NCBI GenBank assembly: GCA_945882615.1
Contig: CAMCWK010000021.1
Span: 1 to 48,929 of the forward strand
DNA: 48,929 bases
Direction of reading: 5' to 3'
From: Rhizobium sp. Q54
GTDB lineage: Bacteria > Pseudomonadota > Alphaproteobacteria > Micropepsales > Micropepsaceae
In this document: positions 6,556 to 14,979 of the stretch, one piece after another
Position numbering within the stretch: the stretch's first letter is position 1
Layout: each line of letters opens with the position of its first letter
Notes under the pieces: generated by a model
Seen by the model: the letters and a program-made list of their open reading frames with translations, nothing else
Databases searched by the model: none
Told to the model about the DNA's origin: nothing
Position numbers and translations under genes: made by a program

Positions 6556-7788
6556 CTAGGCTGTTTTCTGAAATGGCAGAATATTTTCCTTGGCCAGTTT
6601 GCCACAGTAGGCCGCCCAAGCAGCCATCAACTTAGCCCGTTTCTCAAACAGTCCGCCCCTGCGGTACGCCGCCTCGACCTTATTCTGAATTGCATGAGCG
6701 AGAGCCATCTCAGCAACTTCTCTCGGGAAGTTCGTCTGCTCAGCGGCCCAATCGCGGAATGTACTACGGAATCCATGGGTCGTGATCGTACTTAACTTCA
6801 TTCTTTTAAGCAGCATTAGAAGGGCCATATTGCTTAAGGGCTTGTTCTTAACTAGCCCAGGAAAAACGTAGTCACACGTCCTACCTTGGTGTTGCACCCG
6901 AAGCAGCTTTGTTGCTGGTTCAGACAGGGGAATTCGGTGCTCCTTCCCAGCTTTAATCCTAGTTGCAGGAATCGTCCAAATTCCCGATACCAGATCAAAC
7001 TCTTCCCACTTTGCGTTGATCGTTTCACTTGTTCGCGTGGCCGTAAGTATCAGCAACTCCATCGCCCGCGCCGCTGTTGAATTCTGCTTTCGAACTAGCG
7101 TTACGAACTCTGCGATTTCCACATAGGGAAGGGCTGGATGATGCCTCGTTGCCCTGAACTTCGCAGGCTTCGGCAGTAACATTTCCAGGTGACCACGCCA
7201 CCGGGCAGGATTTTCACCATCTCGCAATCCTCGAGCCTTTGCTGCATCTAAGACTGCTTCGATACGCTCTCTAACACGGCCGGCTGTCTCTGGCTTAATT
7301 GTCCATATAGGCTCAAGGGCTTTCAGCACTAGGTTCGTATCTACTGCCCCCACAGCTAAACCTCCGAGCTGCGGAAAGACATAAGACCTTAGCGTGGAAT
7401 ACCATTGCTTAGCATGTTTCGCGCTTCGCCAGGATGGACGCTTGGCTTCAATCAGGCTGTAGGCACATTGCTCAAAAGTAATTGCGTTAGCCGCTATGTG
7501 AGCCTGCTCCAATTTTTTGAGCCGCCTTTCTTCGATTGGATCGGTACCCCGAGCGACTAAGCTGCGACAAGCGGCGGCAAATTCGCGTGCATCCGCCAAT
7601 CCAATGATCGCTGCCGAGCCCAGGCCCATGTCTCGGACCTTACCTCGCATCTGGAACCGGAAAATCCATGATCGCGAACCGTCTTTGCCGATCTGAAGAT
7701 ACAGCCCTCCTCCATCGCAATACCGTCCGGCCGCCGCCAGCTTCGCGAATTTGACGGCCGATAACCTCGAATACGCCCTGCTACCCAT
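6556..7788 (-). CDS. P4-type tyrosine integrase
   Basis: 410 residues. Residues ~1-90 are the N-terminal DUF4102-like domain (AGRYCDGGGLYLQI, SWIFRFQMRGKVRDMGLG), ~100-190 the core-binding SAM-like domain, and ~215-390 the catalytic domain. Catalytic residues visible are Arg252 (TATRTSET), Lys282 in the RIKAGKEHRIPL strand region, His338 and Arg341 (THGFRSTFRDW), His365 and Tyr375 (AYRRGG). All are present, so the enzyme is probably functional. P4-type integrases insert elements at tRNA 3' ends. About 130 bases beyond its start lies a tRNA-Ser 3'-end-like fragment (7920-7945). This gene marks the right end of the low-GC element. Confidence 0.95.
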   Translation of the reverse strand: MGSRAYSRLSAVKFAKLAAAGRYCDGGGLYLQIGKDGSRSWIFRFQMRGKVRDMGLGSAAIIGLADAREFAAACRSLVARGTDPIEERRLKKLEQAHIAANAITFEQCAYSLIEAKRPSWRSAKHAKQWYSTLRSYVFPQLGGLAVGAVDTNLVLKALEPIWTIKPETAGRVRERIEAVLDAAKARGLRDGENPARWRGHLEMLLPKPAKFRATRHHPALPYVEIAEFVTLVRKQNSTAARAMELLILTATRTSETINAKWEEFDLVSGIWTIPATRIKAGKEHRIPLSEPATKLLRVQHQGRTCDYVFPGLVKNKPLSNMALLMLLKRMKLSTITTHGFRSTFRDWAAEQTNFPREVAEMALAHAIQNKVEAAYRRGGLFEKRAKLMAAWAAYCGKLAKENILPFQKTA

Positions 7789-7919
7789 GTTTCCTCCCCT
7801 ATTTGATCGGCCTATTCTAAAAGACTGGCCTGGAGAGAGATAGACAGAAATCGCCTTTTTTCCTGTTATTTCAACTACTTATGTGACGCCATTTTACTGC
7901 ACTGGACGGCCCTAGATAG

Positions 7920-7945
7920 TGGTTGGGATTCCTCTCTGTCCGCCA
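7920..7945 (+). other. tRNA-Ser 3'-end-like fragment, probable att site remnant
   Basis: The 26 bases ending ...CCTCTCTGTCCGCCA match the T-arm, acceptor strand and CCA of a bacterial tRNA-Ser with about four changes in the T-arm; the last 15 bases fit exactly the expected pattern. No tRNA body (D-arm, anticodon arm) can be found upstream. This is what a P4-type integrase leaves at the far end of an island. It sits between the integrase start (7788) and the stop of the next gene (7967). I found no second copy in this window. Confidence 0.6.
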
Positions 7946-7966
7946 AACTCCTTTGTTATCCCATCA

Positions 7967-8731
7967 TTATTCTGAGTTTTTCTTAGTGCCCCCCGGATCA
8001 ACCACCGGGTCGGCATCAAGTTGGCTGAAGTCAGTTATTGCCATCATCGATTTTACCTCGGCCCACGGTATTAGCTGAAAACCAAACGGCTCCAGCATCA
8101 GCACCCCTCTTTCAAGCTCAACTGAATATCGGGTGGCGTAGTGCGCGCTGCTGGTTTCGACGACCTGCAACATCCCGCTGTTTGAAGTGGTGTATGAGCC
8201 CATGGCACCGGCTGTGAATGCGCCCCATAATGCAAGGGTGGTGAATGCCCCCAGAATGCAAATCTCTTTCGGAACGCGCTCGCTAAGTCGGAACCAGACT
8301 TTATTGATCACCATCAAGCTGCCCGGGAAACCTGAAAGTGCGATGGCGATCCACCACGAAATCCAGCCCAGCGACAGCAGGACCAAACTACTTACGATGG
8401 TGAAAATGAATATCGCCCCGATATGGAGCGTCTTCGCCGCAGCTGGATGCCCTATTTTTTGAGCAACCTTCCTGACCGGGCGATCTACCTGTCCGATCAC
8501 CATCACGCCCAAAGCTACACCGGGCAACATCAGCAAACCGAGCGGGACGGCGCCATTTACGACATCGGAAAAGGTCAACAGCCTCAACATATCCGCCCGA
8601 CCGATGCCGATGAAGGTCCCTAAGTAGTAAGTCGCAGAACAAGAAAAGGCGGCGGCGGCTAACAGCGGCACGAAGAGAAGAAGCCGCTCGGCCGGCGCGG
8701 CCATGCTTTGTTTTGTCTGTGGCTCACTCAT
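7967..8731 (-). CDS. Multi-pass membrane protein of unknown function
   Basis: 254 residues. Hydrophobic segments are near residues 17-37, 52-78, 103-130 and 150-175 (for example LLLFVPLLAAAAF, LGLLMLPGVALGVMVI, FIFTIVSSLVLLSLGW), suggesting four membrane helices. A soluble C-terminal part (FGFQLIPWAEVKSMMAITD) ends in an acidic tail. I do not recognise the family. The ATG at 8731 is the only clear start. Its stop lies about 20 bases from the tRNA-like att remnant, so it is likely the first gene outside the element, although its base composition is still lower in GC than the genes after 9 kb. Confidence 0.6.
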   Translation of the reverse strand: MSEPQTKQSMAAPAERLLLFVPLLAAAAFSCSATYYLGTFIGIGRADMLRLLTFSDVVNGAVPLGLLMLPGVALGVMVIGQVDRPVRKVAQKIGHPAAAKTLHIGAIFIFTIVSSLVLLSLGWISWWIAIALSGFPGSLMVINKVWFRLSERVPKEICILGAFTTLALWGAFTAGAMGSYTTSNSGMLQVVETSSAHYATRYSVELERGVLMLEPFGFQLIPWAEVKSMMAITDFSQLDADPVVDPGGTKKNSE

Positions 8732-9015
8732 TCAAATCCCCCAGCCAGCAACCTGCACCATAACCTTTCCAGACGCCTGATGGAGCCATTGAAACACCGC
8801 TGGTTCGGAAGGCCATCACGGACACCATGGAAGGAGGACTGGAGACTTTTGAATTGAGGGGCGAAAATATGCTTTCGAACCTGTACTACCGGTCGTCACC
8901 TAAGGGGCTGGGATGGCAATGTTTTTTGCGGCTAAAGCCGTGGACAAACTGTCACCGCGCTAGACAACCCCGCCAGAATCGGTGGCTCCTCTCTAAAAAT
9001 ATGAGGGAGAAGCCC

Positions 9016-10224
9016 ATGCTCACGCGTCGCCACACCATGGCCGGCCTGCTCGGCCCCGCCGCCGCCTTTGGCCTGGGCGGCCTTGCCTCCCCCGCGCGCG
9101 GCCAGAGCGCCGCGATCGGCTCCCGCGAAAAAATCCGCGTCACCAAGATCGACACCTTTGTGCTGACCAACAGCTGGGTGTTCGTGAAGATCACCACCGA
9201 TACCGGCATTGTCGGCTGGGGCGAGATGCTGAAGGACGACGCCAAGGCCTGCGCCGCCGGCGCGCTGGAGGTCGGCGATTACCTGATCGGCCAGGACCCC
9301 ACCCGCGTGGTGCATCACTGGCAGGCGATCCATCGCGGCGCCTTTTACCGCGGCGGCCCGATCAAGACCGCGATCTCGTCGGGCATCGACCAGGCGCTGT
9401 GGGACATCACCGGCAAGGTTTATAACCTGCCGGTCTACAAGCTTTTGGGCGGGGCGGTGCGCGACCGCTGCCGCGTTTACGGCCGGCCCGACCCGAAAAA
9501 CGGCGTCAACGCCATGAAGGTGCAGCTGCGCGACGGCACGGGCCGCGCCCCGACCAAATACAATGAAGGCGACAAGTATGTCGCCGAAGTCACCGAACGC
9601 TTCGCCGCCCTGCGCAAGAAGATGGGCCCGGACGTGGACATCGGCGTGGAATTCCACGGCGCGGTGCAGCCGACCACCGCCATCCGGCTGATGGCGGCGC
9701 TGGAGCCGCACAATCCCTGGTTCTATGAGGAAGTGGTCCAGGCGCTGAACATCGAACTGATGGCCGAGCTGGCCGCCAAGACCCGCGTGCCGCTGGCCAC
9801 CGGCGAGCGCATCTTCACCAAATGGGGTTTCAAGGACATCCTGGAGAAGAAGGCGGCGATGATCCTGCAGCCGGACGTCTGCTATGCCGGCGGCATCACC
9901 GAGCTGAAGATCATCGCGGGCATGGCCGAGGCCTATTACGCCCCGATCGCGCCGCACAATCCGCAAGGGCCCTGCTCGCTGGCCGCCAGCTTGCAGATCG
10001 CCGCCGCCATTCCCAACTTCCTGATCCAGGAACGCGGCGACAATGAATATTCCGACCTGTTGGCCAAGCCGCTGCCGCCGATCGTGAATGGCTATCGCCC
10101 GCTGCTGGAAGGCCCGGGCCTCGGCATCACCATCGACGAGGACAAGCTGCGCGCCCAGGTGGGTGAGCCCCGGCCCTATATGCCGCAGTTCGACAAGGAC
10201 GACGGCTCGGTGGTGGACTGGTAG
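9016..10224 (+). CDS. Exported enolase-superfamily dehydratase (galactonate-dehydratase-like)
   Basis: 402 residues from ATG 9016, with AGGGAGAA upstream. The N-terminus MLTRRHTMAG followed by a hydrophobic run looks like a Tat signal, so the enzyme is probably exported to the periplasm. Mandelate racemase/muconate lactonising fold: N-terminal capping domain to ~residue 150, then the barrel. Metal ligands are likely Glu212 (VEFHG), Glu238 (WFYEEV) and Glu264 (TGERI); His214, Asp287 (LQPDVCYAGG) and His314 (APHNPQGP) resemble the D-galactonate dehydratase (DgoD) active site. Family enzymes dehydrate acid sugars to 2-keto-3-deoxy acids. It is convergent, with a 3-base gap, to the D-amino-acid lyase gene. 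Substrate not determinable. Confidence 0.8.
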   Translation: MLTRRHTMAGLLGPAAAFGLGGLASPARGQSAAIGSREKIRVTKIDTFVLTNSWVFVKITTDTGIVGWGEMLKDDAKACAAGALEVGDYLIGQDPTRVVHHWQAIHRGAFYRGGPIKTAISSGIDQALWDITGKVYNLPVYKLLGGAVRDRCRVYGRPDPKNGVNAMKVQLRDGTGRAPTKYNEGDKYVAEVTERFAALRKKMGPDVDIGVEFHGAVQPTTAIRLMAALEPHNPWFYEEVVQALNIELMAELAAKTRVPLATGERIFTKWGFKDILEKKAAMILQPDVCYAGGITELKIIAGMAEAYYAPIAPHNPQGPCSLAASLQIAAAIPNFLIQERGDNEYSDLLAKPLPPIVNGYRPLLEGPGLGITIDEDKLRAQVGEPRPYMPQFDKDDGSVVDW

Positions 10225-10227
10225 CGC

Positions 10228-11286
10228 CTAGCGGGTCTTGCCCCGCGCCGCCACCGGCCACATTTCGATCAATTCGCCGCCCCGGCTGACCGCAACCTCG
10301 TCATGCAGGTTGCTGACGACGCAGACATGGTTGGGCACGATGCGCAGGCGCTCGCCCACCACCGGCCTGGTGGCGCAGCGCGACACATCGACGATGCCGT
10401 GCTCCTCGTTCAACCGCTCGATCACCGCATCCTCGTAACCCAGGATCAGGCCGTAGCCTTTGCCGAAGGACGGATCGAGCTGATCGCTGGAGAGGCTCTT
10501 GGAGCCGGCATCGATCACGGCGCGATCCTCGGTGGGGCGGCTGATCACGGTGACGTGCAGGTGGAAGGCGCATTCGTCCAGGCTCGCGGCGCCGGCGCCG
10601 ACCGTGGCGCGGTCGTGATAGATATAGGTGCCGACCCGCACCTCGGTCAGGCCCGCGATCTCGTGCGCGGCCCAGGCATTGGGCGTGCCGCCGCCGGAGA
10701 CCACGGAAATCGGGATTCCGGCTTTTTCAAATTCCTGCCGCGCTTCGGCCACGAAGCGCGCGGTGGCCGCCGTGCTGGGATAGGTCATCAATCCGTCAAA
10801 GCGCAGGCCCGGCGTCTGCTGCACGCGCCGCGCCAGTTCCAGCGCCTCAGCCACCGAGGTGACGCCGGTGCGCTTGTTGCCGCTGTCAAACTCCACCAGC
10901 ACGCCGATGGTGTGATTGGAGGCGCGCGCCGCTTCGCCGATCGTGTCCAGCGCCAGCCTGTTATCGATGCCGACACGGACCTTGGCGCGGCGCGACAGGT
11001 CCGCCAGGCGCTGCGCCTTGACGGGGCCGATCAGGGGATAGGAGATGAAAATGTCGTCCAGCCCGGCATCGGCCATCACCTCGGCCTCGCCCAGCTTCTG
11101 GCAGGTGATGCCGCCCGCCCCCAGCGCCAGCTGGCGCTGCGCAAAGGCCGGTATCTTGTGGGTCTTGATGTGGGGGCGCAGCTGGAGGCCGTGGCTGTCG
11201 CAATAGGCCTGCATCTTCGCCAGATTGTGCTCGACCCGGTCCAGGTCGATCACCGGCACCGGGGTCTCCAGATCGGCAACGCGCAT
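10228..11286 (-). CDS. PLP-dependent D-serine dehydratase/D-threonine aldolase-like enzyme
   Basis: 352 residues. Alanine-racemase-type TIM barrel with the PLP lysine in RPHIKTHK (Lys41 likely), then ITCQKLGEAEVM. The C-terminal beta domain ends with VPNHVCVVSN; His320 and Cys322 mimic the zinc pair of eukaryotic D-serine dehydratase, whereas D-threonine aldolases usually have His and Asp. Enzymes of the family cleave D-3-hydroxy amino acids or deaminate D-serine. It starts 11 bases after the RidA gene stop (11298), so RidA and this gene form an operon; RidA would clear the enamine/imine made by a PLP deaminase. The pairing supports a deaminase role; exact substrate is inference. Confidence 0.8.
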   Translation of the reverse strand: MRVADLETPVPVIDLDRVEHNLAKMQAYCDSHGLQLRPHIKTHKIPAFAQRQLALGAGGITCQKLGEAEVMADAGLDDIFISYPLIGPVKAQRLADLSRRAKVRVGIDNRLALDTIGEAARASNHTIGVLVEFDSGNKRTGVTSVAEALELARRVQQTPGLRFDGLMTYPSTAATARFVAEARQEFEKAGIPISVVSGGGTPNAWAAHEIAGLTEVRVGTYIYHDRATVGAGAASLDECAFHLHVTVISRPTEDRAVIDAGSKSLSSDQLDPSFGKGYGLILGYEDAVIERLNEEHGIVDVSRCATRPVVGERLRIVPNHVCVVSNLHDEVAVSRGGELIEMWPVAARGKTR

Positions 11287-11297
11287 CGGAAGCTCCC

Positions 11298-11672
11298 TTA
11301 GTCCGGCAACACCGCCACACAGTCGATCTCCACCTGGATGCCGTAAAGCTGGCAGCCGATGGTGGTGCGCGCCGGCGGCTCGCCCGGAAAGAACTCCTTG
11401 TAGATGGTGTTGTATTCGGGGAAACGGGTCAGGTCGCTGAGATAGGTATTCACCTTGACCACGTCCTTCATGCCGGCGCCCGCGCCTTCCAGGATGGTCT
11501 GCACATTGCGCAGGGTCTGGCGCACCTGCCCGGCAAAATCATCCGGCGCGACATTGGTTTTGGGATCAGCGGGGCCCTGCCCCGAAACATAGACAAAACC
11601 GTTGGCGATGACCGCGTGCGAATAATGCCCGCCCGGCTTCAGGGCGGCGTCGACGATAAGTGCCTTGCGCAT
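11298..11672 (-). CDS. RidA-family imine/enamine deaminase
   Basis: 124 residues from ATG 11672, with AGGAG about six bases upstream; an in-frame extension to 11723 is unlikely. YjgF/YER057c/UK114 fold signatures are visible: GFVYVSGQGPADP, QVRQTLRNVQTILEGAG, VVKVNTYLSDL and PPARTTIG with the catalytic-type arginine. RidA proteins hydrolyse reactive enamine/imine products of PLP enzymes to keto acids plus ammonia. It is co-transcribed with the D-amino-acid lyase downstream and separated from the RraA gene by a terminator at 11736-11768. Confidence 0.88.
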   Translation of the reverse strand: MRKALIVDAALKPGGHYSHAVIANGFVYVSGQGPADPKTNVAPDDFAGQVRQTLRNVQTILEGAGAGMKDVVKVNTYLSDLTRFPEYNTIYKEFFPGEPPARTTIGCQLYGIQVEIDCVAVLPD

Positions 11673-11735
11673 GAGGGCTCCTGTTGTTCTTGGCCGCTGA
11701 ACGGCCCGGCTGGTGTATCGCACAAAACGCCCAGC

Positions 11736-11768
11736 AAAAAGGGCCGGCGCCGCGAAGCGTCGGCCCTT
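11736..11768 (-). terminator. Rho-independent terminator after RraA-like gene
   Basis: Read on the minus strand, AAGGGCCG pairs with CGGCCCTT (11761-11768 with 11739-11746) and is followed by TTTTT. It ends the transcript of the RraA-like gene (stop at 11787) before the RidA operon. Confidence 0.75.
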
Positions 11769-11786
11769 GTTTGTTGGCGGCGGCGC

Positions 11787-12752
11787 CTACTTGCGTCCCG
11801 GCACCTCGGAGATGGTCTTGGCGTTGGCCGCCTTGCGCGCCGCCAGCATACGATCGAAATCGGCGCGGCTCATTCGTATCCGGCCCGGCGTGCCCTGCGC
11901 CCAGGCTGCCATGGCGTCGTATTTTCGGGGTGTCCAGCCGCCTTCGAATTCGCCGGCATTGGCGCCGGTGCGGTTGAGCTCGAAATTGTAGGTGTCTTCC
12001 AGCTGGGTGAACTCGGCGGAGATCACCGCCTCTTCCGCCAGGATCGCCGGAATGAACATCACCCCGTCGGCCTTGGACACCACCAGATCGCCCGGTAGTA
12101 CCGAAGCGCGGCCGATGCGGATCGGCGCATTGATCGAGGTCAGCGTCATGTCCACCCAGAAGGAGGGATCATAGGCGCGGTAGAGGCCCGGCAGGTTGGC
12201 GATCTCGCGCGCTTCCTCGGCATCGCGGATGCCGGCATCGAAGATGAAGCCCGAATGGGTGTGGGCGGCAATGCCGCTGGCGAGATTCGAGCCGATCAGC
12301 GTGCCTTCCACGATCTTGCCAAACCCGTCAGCGACATAGACATCGCCCATCACCAGTTCGTTGATCGGCCACTGGTTGTTGCCGGTGACGCGGCCATCGC
12401 GCTTGCCCTCGGCATTGATGACATTGACCATGTCGGGGCGCGCCGGCATGTACTGCGCCGTCAGGGCGCGGCCGGCAAAGGCCTTGCCGGGCTGCAGCGA
12501 CTGCCAGCCGCCTTCGAACTGGGCGTTGTAGCCCTTGGAACGCAGGAAGCCCCAGATATTCTCCAGCGGCACTTTTGTGACGCGCTCCAGCAGCGAGTCC
12601 GGCACCTTGGGGCGGCCGTCGGGGAAGCGCTCGCCCTTCCATTCCGAAGTGTATTGCAGCATCTGAGCGCGGGTCTGCTTGACCTGGGCGATGGCGGGGG
12701 ACGCGGCCAGGGTGATGGCGCAACCCAGCAGCGCGATCTTCAGAACTTTCAT
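11787..12752 (-). CDS. Exported RraA-like (HMG/CHA aldolase fold) protein
   Basis: 321 residues from ATG 12752 with GGAG upstream. The start MKVLKIALLGCAITLAASPA is a Sec signal peptide ending at AIAQ. The rest is an RraA/dimethylmenaquinone-methyltransferase-like fold: NELVMGDVYVADGFGKIVEG, LIGSNLASGIAAHT, and GFIFDAGIRDAEEA, which corresponds to the G-x-R-D motif of 4-hydroxy-4-methyl-2-oxoglutarate aldolases. Cytoplasmic relatives are metal-dependent aldolases or RNase E regulators; an exported version suggests an aldolase or lyase acting on a periplasmic acid. It follows the second enolase-superfamily gene (158-base gap with a hairpin). Family fair, reaction unknown. Confidence 0.72.
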   Translation of the reverse strand: MKVLKIALLGCAITLAASPAIAQVKQTRAQMLQYTSEWKGERFPDGRPKVPDSLLERVTKVPLENIWGFLRSKGYNAQFEGGWQSLQPGKAFAGRALTAQYMPARPDMVNVINAEGKRDGRVTGNNQWPINELVMGDVYVADGFGKIVEGTLIGSNLASGIAAHTHSGFIFDAGIRDAEEAREIANLPGLYRAYDPSFWVDMTLTSINAPIRIGRASVLPGDLVVSKADGVMFIPAILAEEAVISAEFTQLEDTYNFELNRTGANAGEFEGGWTPRKYDAMAAWAQGTPGRIRMSRADFDRMLAARKAANAKTISEVPGRK

Positions 12753-12839
12753 TTTCAAACTCCAGTTTGTGGCCGCCATTCGTGCGGCGTTTGTTTTCAA
12801 CAGCTCTCCGGCGGCTCGCCCAAGCTCGCCGCGTTGGCT

Positions 12840-12876
12840 AGCTTTTCTTGGCAAGCACAGCGAGCCTAGAAAAGCT
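12840..12876. repeat. Intergenic hairpin between the dehydratase and RraA genes
   Basis: AGCTTTTCT (12840-12848) pairs with AGAAAAGCT (12868-12876), with extra GGC/GCC pairing inside. It lies in the 158-base gap of the minus-strand pair and has no T-run. It may stabilise mRNA or be a dispersed repeat. Confidence 0.5.
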
Positions 12877-12910
12877 TGCCCCTCCCCGAGCGTAGCGAGG
12901 GAGGCGTTCC

Positions 12911-14167
12911 TCACCCCCACCACACCTCACCAGGCGCCAGATGCGCCTTGGCGACGTCGGGATTGATGTCAAAGCCCAGGCCGGGCTTGTCCTGGATGTG
13001 GAAGTATCCATCCTTCCAGAACGGCCCTTCATGGGTGACAAGTGTCGGCCACCAGTCCACCCACTTGGCCAGTTCATGGACGCGGAAATTGCGCACCGAG
13101 GCGCAGGCATGGGCCGAGGCCGCAGTGCCGATCGGGCTGGCCGGGTTGTGGGCCGCGGTCCAAATTCCATACAGGTCGGCCAGATCGGCGATGCGCTTGG
13201 CCTCGAACAGTCCGCCCGACTTGGGAATGTCGATATGCACCCCCGCCACCGCCTGGCGCAGGATGATCTGGGAGAACTGGTGGTAGCCGTAGAGATTCTC
13301 CCCGGTGCAGATCGGCGTGTTGGTGGCCTTTGACACCCGCTCCACCGTTTCGGGATTTTCCGGCGGCGTCGGGTCTTCCACGAACAGCGGATTGGTGTGC
13401 TCGAGCGCGTTGCACAGCTTGATCACATCGTTGACGGAATATTTCCAGTGGCATTCCATGGCGAAGTCGGTGTCGCCCAGCGCCTTTCGCACCCGTTCCA
13501 TACGGTCCACGATGCGGCGAATATCGAGATTGGTGAGTTCATTGGTATAACGATCATGGCCGGGTTCGGAGAAAGTCGGGTCGGAGCTGCGCGGCACCGC
13601 ATCGCCCTGCACCTTGAAGGCGGTGAAACCGAAAGGATTGTTGGCCTTGGCTTCCGCCACCTGATCGCCCCAGGACTGCGCCTCTGCGGGGCGGCGCTCC
13701 GGCGCCTGCAGGGTGCGATAGAAGCGCACCTTGTCGCGGAAACGTCCGCCAAGCAGGTTGCAGACCGGGGTCTGCAACAGACGCCCCGCCAGATCCCACA
13801 GCGCGATCTCTATCCCTGAGGCCGCGTGCATGGTCAGGCCGCCGGTGGCGCCATAGCCGCCATTGAGGAACAGCAGCTTGGTATAAAGCTTGACCACATT
13901 CAGCGGGTCTTCGCCGATCAGCTGCTCGCGGAAACGGTTGAGGGTGATGTCCTTGACGCCGGGGCCCCAATAGCCCTCGCCGATGCCGAATATGCCGGCA
14001 TCGGTTTCGATCTTGATCAGATTCCAGTCCCAGGTGCCGCGGATGATCATCACCTTGACGTCGGTGATCTTGATCTTCTTGGCGAGATATTGTGCCTTGG
14101 CCTGATAGGGCAGCGCGAAACAGGACGCGACGCCCATGGCCAGCAGTTTGCGGCGATCCAAAGTCAT
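12911..14167 (-). CDS. Exported enolase-superfamily dehydratase/racemase
   Basis: 418 residues from ATG 14167 (GGGGAAG upstream). N-terminus MTLDRRKLLAMGVASCFALP has the RRK pattern of a Tat signal. The mandelate racemase fold is clear: capping domain to ~150, then the barrel. Metal and catalytic residues likely are Glu238/His240 (FAMECHW), Glu264/Asp265 (LFVEDP), Glu290 (CTGEN), Asp313 (HIDIPKSGG) and His340 (AAHNPASP), again of the mannonate/galactonate dehydratase kind. It is distinct from the 9016 enzyme (weak identity) but has the same export logic. Followed by the RraA-like gene; upstream the LamG-like gene is divergent. Substrate unknown; a plant-derived acid sugar is a guess. Confidence 0.8.
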   Translation of the reverse strand: MTLDRRKLLAMGVASCFALPYQAKAQYLAKKIKITDVKVMIIRGTWDWNLIKIETDAGIFGIGEGYWGPGVKDITLNRFREQLIGEDPLNVVKLYTKLLFLNGGYGATGGLTMHAASGIEIALWDLAGRLLQTPVCNLLGGRFRDKVRFYRTLQAPERRPAEAQSWGDQVAEAKANNPFGFTAFKVQGDAVPRSSDPTFSEPGHDRYTNELTNLDIRRIVDRMERVRKALGDTDFAMECHWKYSVNDVIKLCNALEHTNPLFVEDPTPPENPETVERVSKATNTPICTGENLYGYHQFSQIILRQAVAGVHIDIPKSGGLFEAKRIADLADLYGIWTAAHNPASPIGTAASAHACASVRNFRVHELAKWVDWWPTLVTHEGPFWKDGYFHIQDKPGLGFDINPDVAKAHLAPGEVWWG

Positions 14168-14274
14168 GAGATGCTTCCCCACCCGGTGATTTTGGGTGCG
14201 AGATTGCAGGGGCGGCTGAGGGGCGTCAACGCCGCTACAGTGCATACAGAATATAGATAAAGTTGGGAGGGGTT

Positions 14275-14976
14275 ATGAGCAGATGCAGCATAGCGTTTGC
14301 CGCGCTTTTGGGCGCCGGTCTGGCGCTGGCGCCCGCGCGCGCCGCGCAAACGGTATGGACCTTCGACAACCTGTCACGGATCGGCGGAATCCCGGTGAAG
14401 GTGGAGGGCAATCCGCAACTGGTCCAAAGCCCCGTCGGTGCGGCGGTGCGGTTCAACGGCAAGGACGACGCCCTGTTTTTCAGCGATCGCCCGCTGGTGG
14501 GCGCCAAGGCCTTCACCATCGAGGCGATCTTCCGCCCCGACGGCGGCGACTTCGAACAGCGCTGGATGCATATCGTCGAAACCGATCCGATGACGGGCCT
14601 GGACGCCCTGCCCGCCGGTACCAGCGACCCCAACCCGCGCTTCATGTTCGAGGTGCGGGTGAAAGACGACAGCTGGTACCTGGACGCCTTCGTCAACAGC
14701 AAGGCCGGCAGCAAGGCGCTGATATTTCCGGAAAAGCTTCATCCCATCGGGCCCTGGTATGCCGTCGCCCAGACTTATGACGGCAAGACCTACCGCATGT
14801 ATGTGAACGGCGTGCTGGAGGGTCAGGCCGATGTCCCCTTCACCCCGCACGGTCCCGGCCATGTGATGGTGGGCGTGCGCATCAACCATGTGAACTGGTT
14901 CAAGGGCGCCGTGGCGCAGGCGCGCTTCACCGATACCGCGTTATCGCCGGATCAGCTTCTCAAAGTGCCGAAGTAA
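14275..14976 (+). CDS. Exported LamG-like (concanavalin A-like) domain protein
   Basis: 233 residues from ATG 14275 with GGGAGGGG upstream. Signal peptide CSIAFAALLGAGLALAPARA, then a single LamG/laminin-G-type beta-sandwich: WTFDNLSR, AVRFNGKDDALFF, FTIEAIFRPDGG, WYAVAQTYDGKTYRMYVNGV, and VMVGVRIN near the end, which is the classic LamG strand pattern. Such domains bind carbohydrate. It is divergent from the exported dehydratase gene, so it may bind or present the sugar that cluster degrades; that is inference. Confidence 0.72.
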   Translation: MSRCSIAFAALLGAGLALAPARAAQTVWTFDNLSRIGGIPVKVEGNPQLVQSPVGAAVRFNGKDDALFFSDRPLVGAKAFTIEAIFRPDGGDFEQRWMHIVETDPMTGLDALPAGTSDPNPRFMFEVRVKDDSWYLDAFVNSKAGSKALIFPEKLHPIGPWYAVAQTYDGKTYRMYVNGVLEGQADVPFTPHGPGHVMVGVRINHVNWFKGAVAQARFTDTALSPDQLLKVPK

Positions 14977-14979
14977 GTC

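Noticed and set aside
7860..7945. A complete tRNA-Ser gene
   Set aside because: Only the 3' arm matches. There is no D-arm, anticodon arm or matching 5' acceptor strand upstream.
8932..9966. 344-residue minus-strand frame opposite the first dehydratase
   Set aside because: Antisense shadow of a high-GC gene; composition (His, Arg, Gly, Asp-rich) is typical of such shadows and there is no family match.
10303..11301. 332-residue plus-strand frame opposite the D-amino-acid lyase
   Set aside because: Antisense shadow of a clear PLP enzyme.
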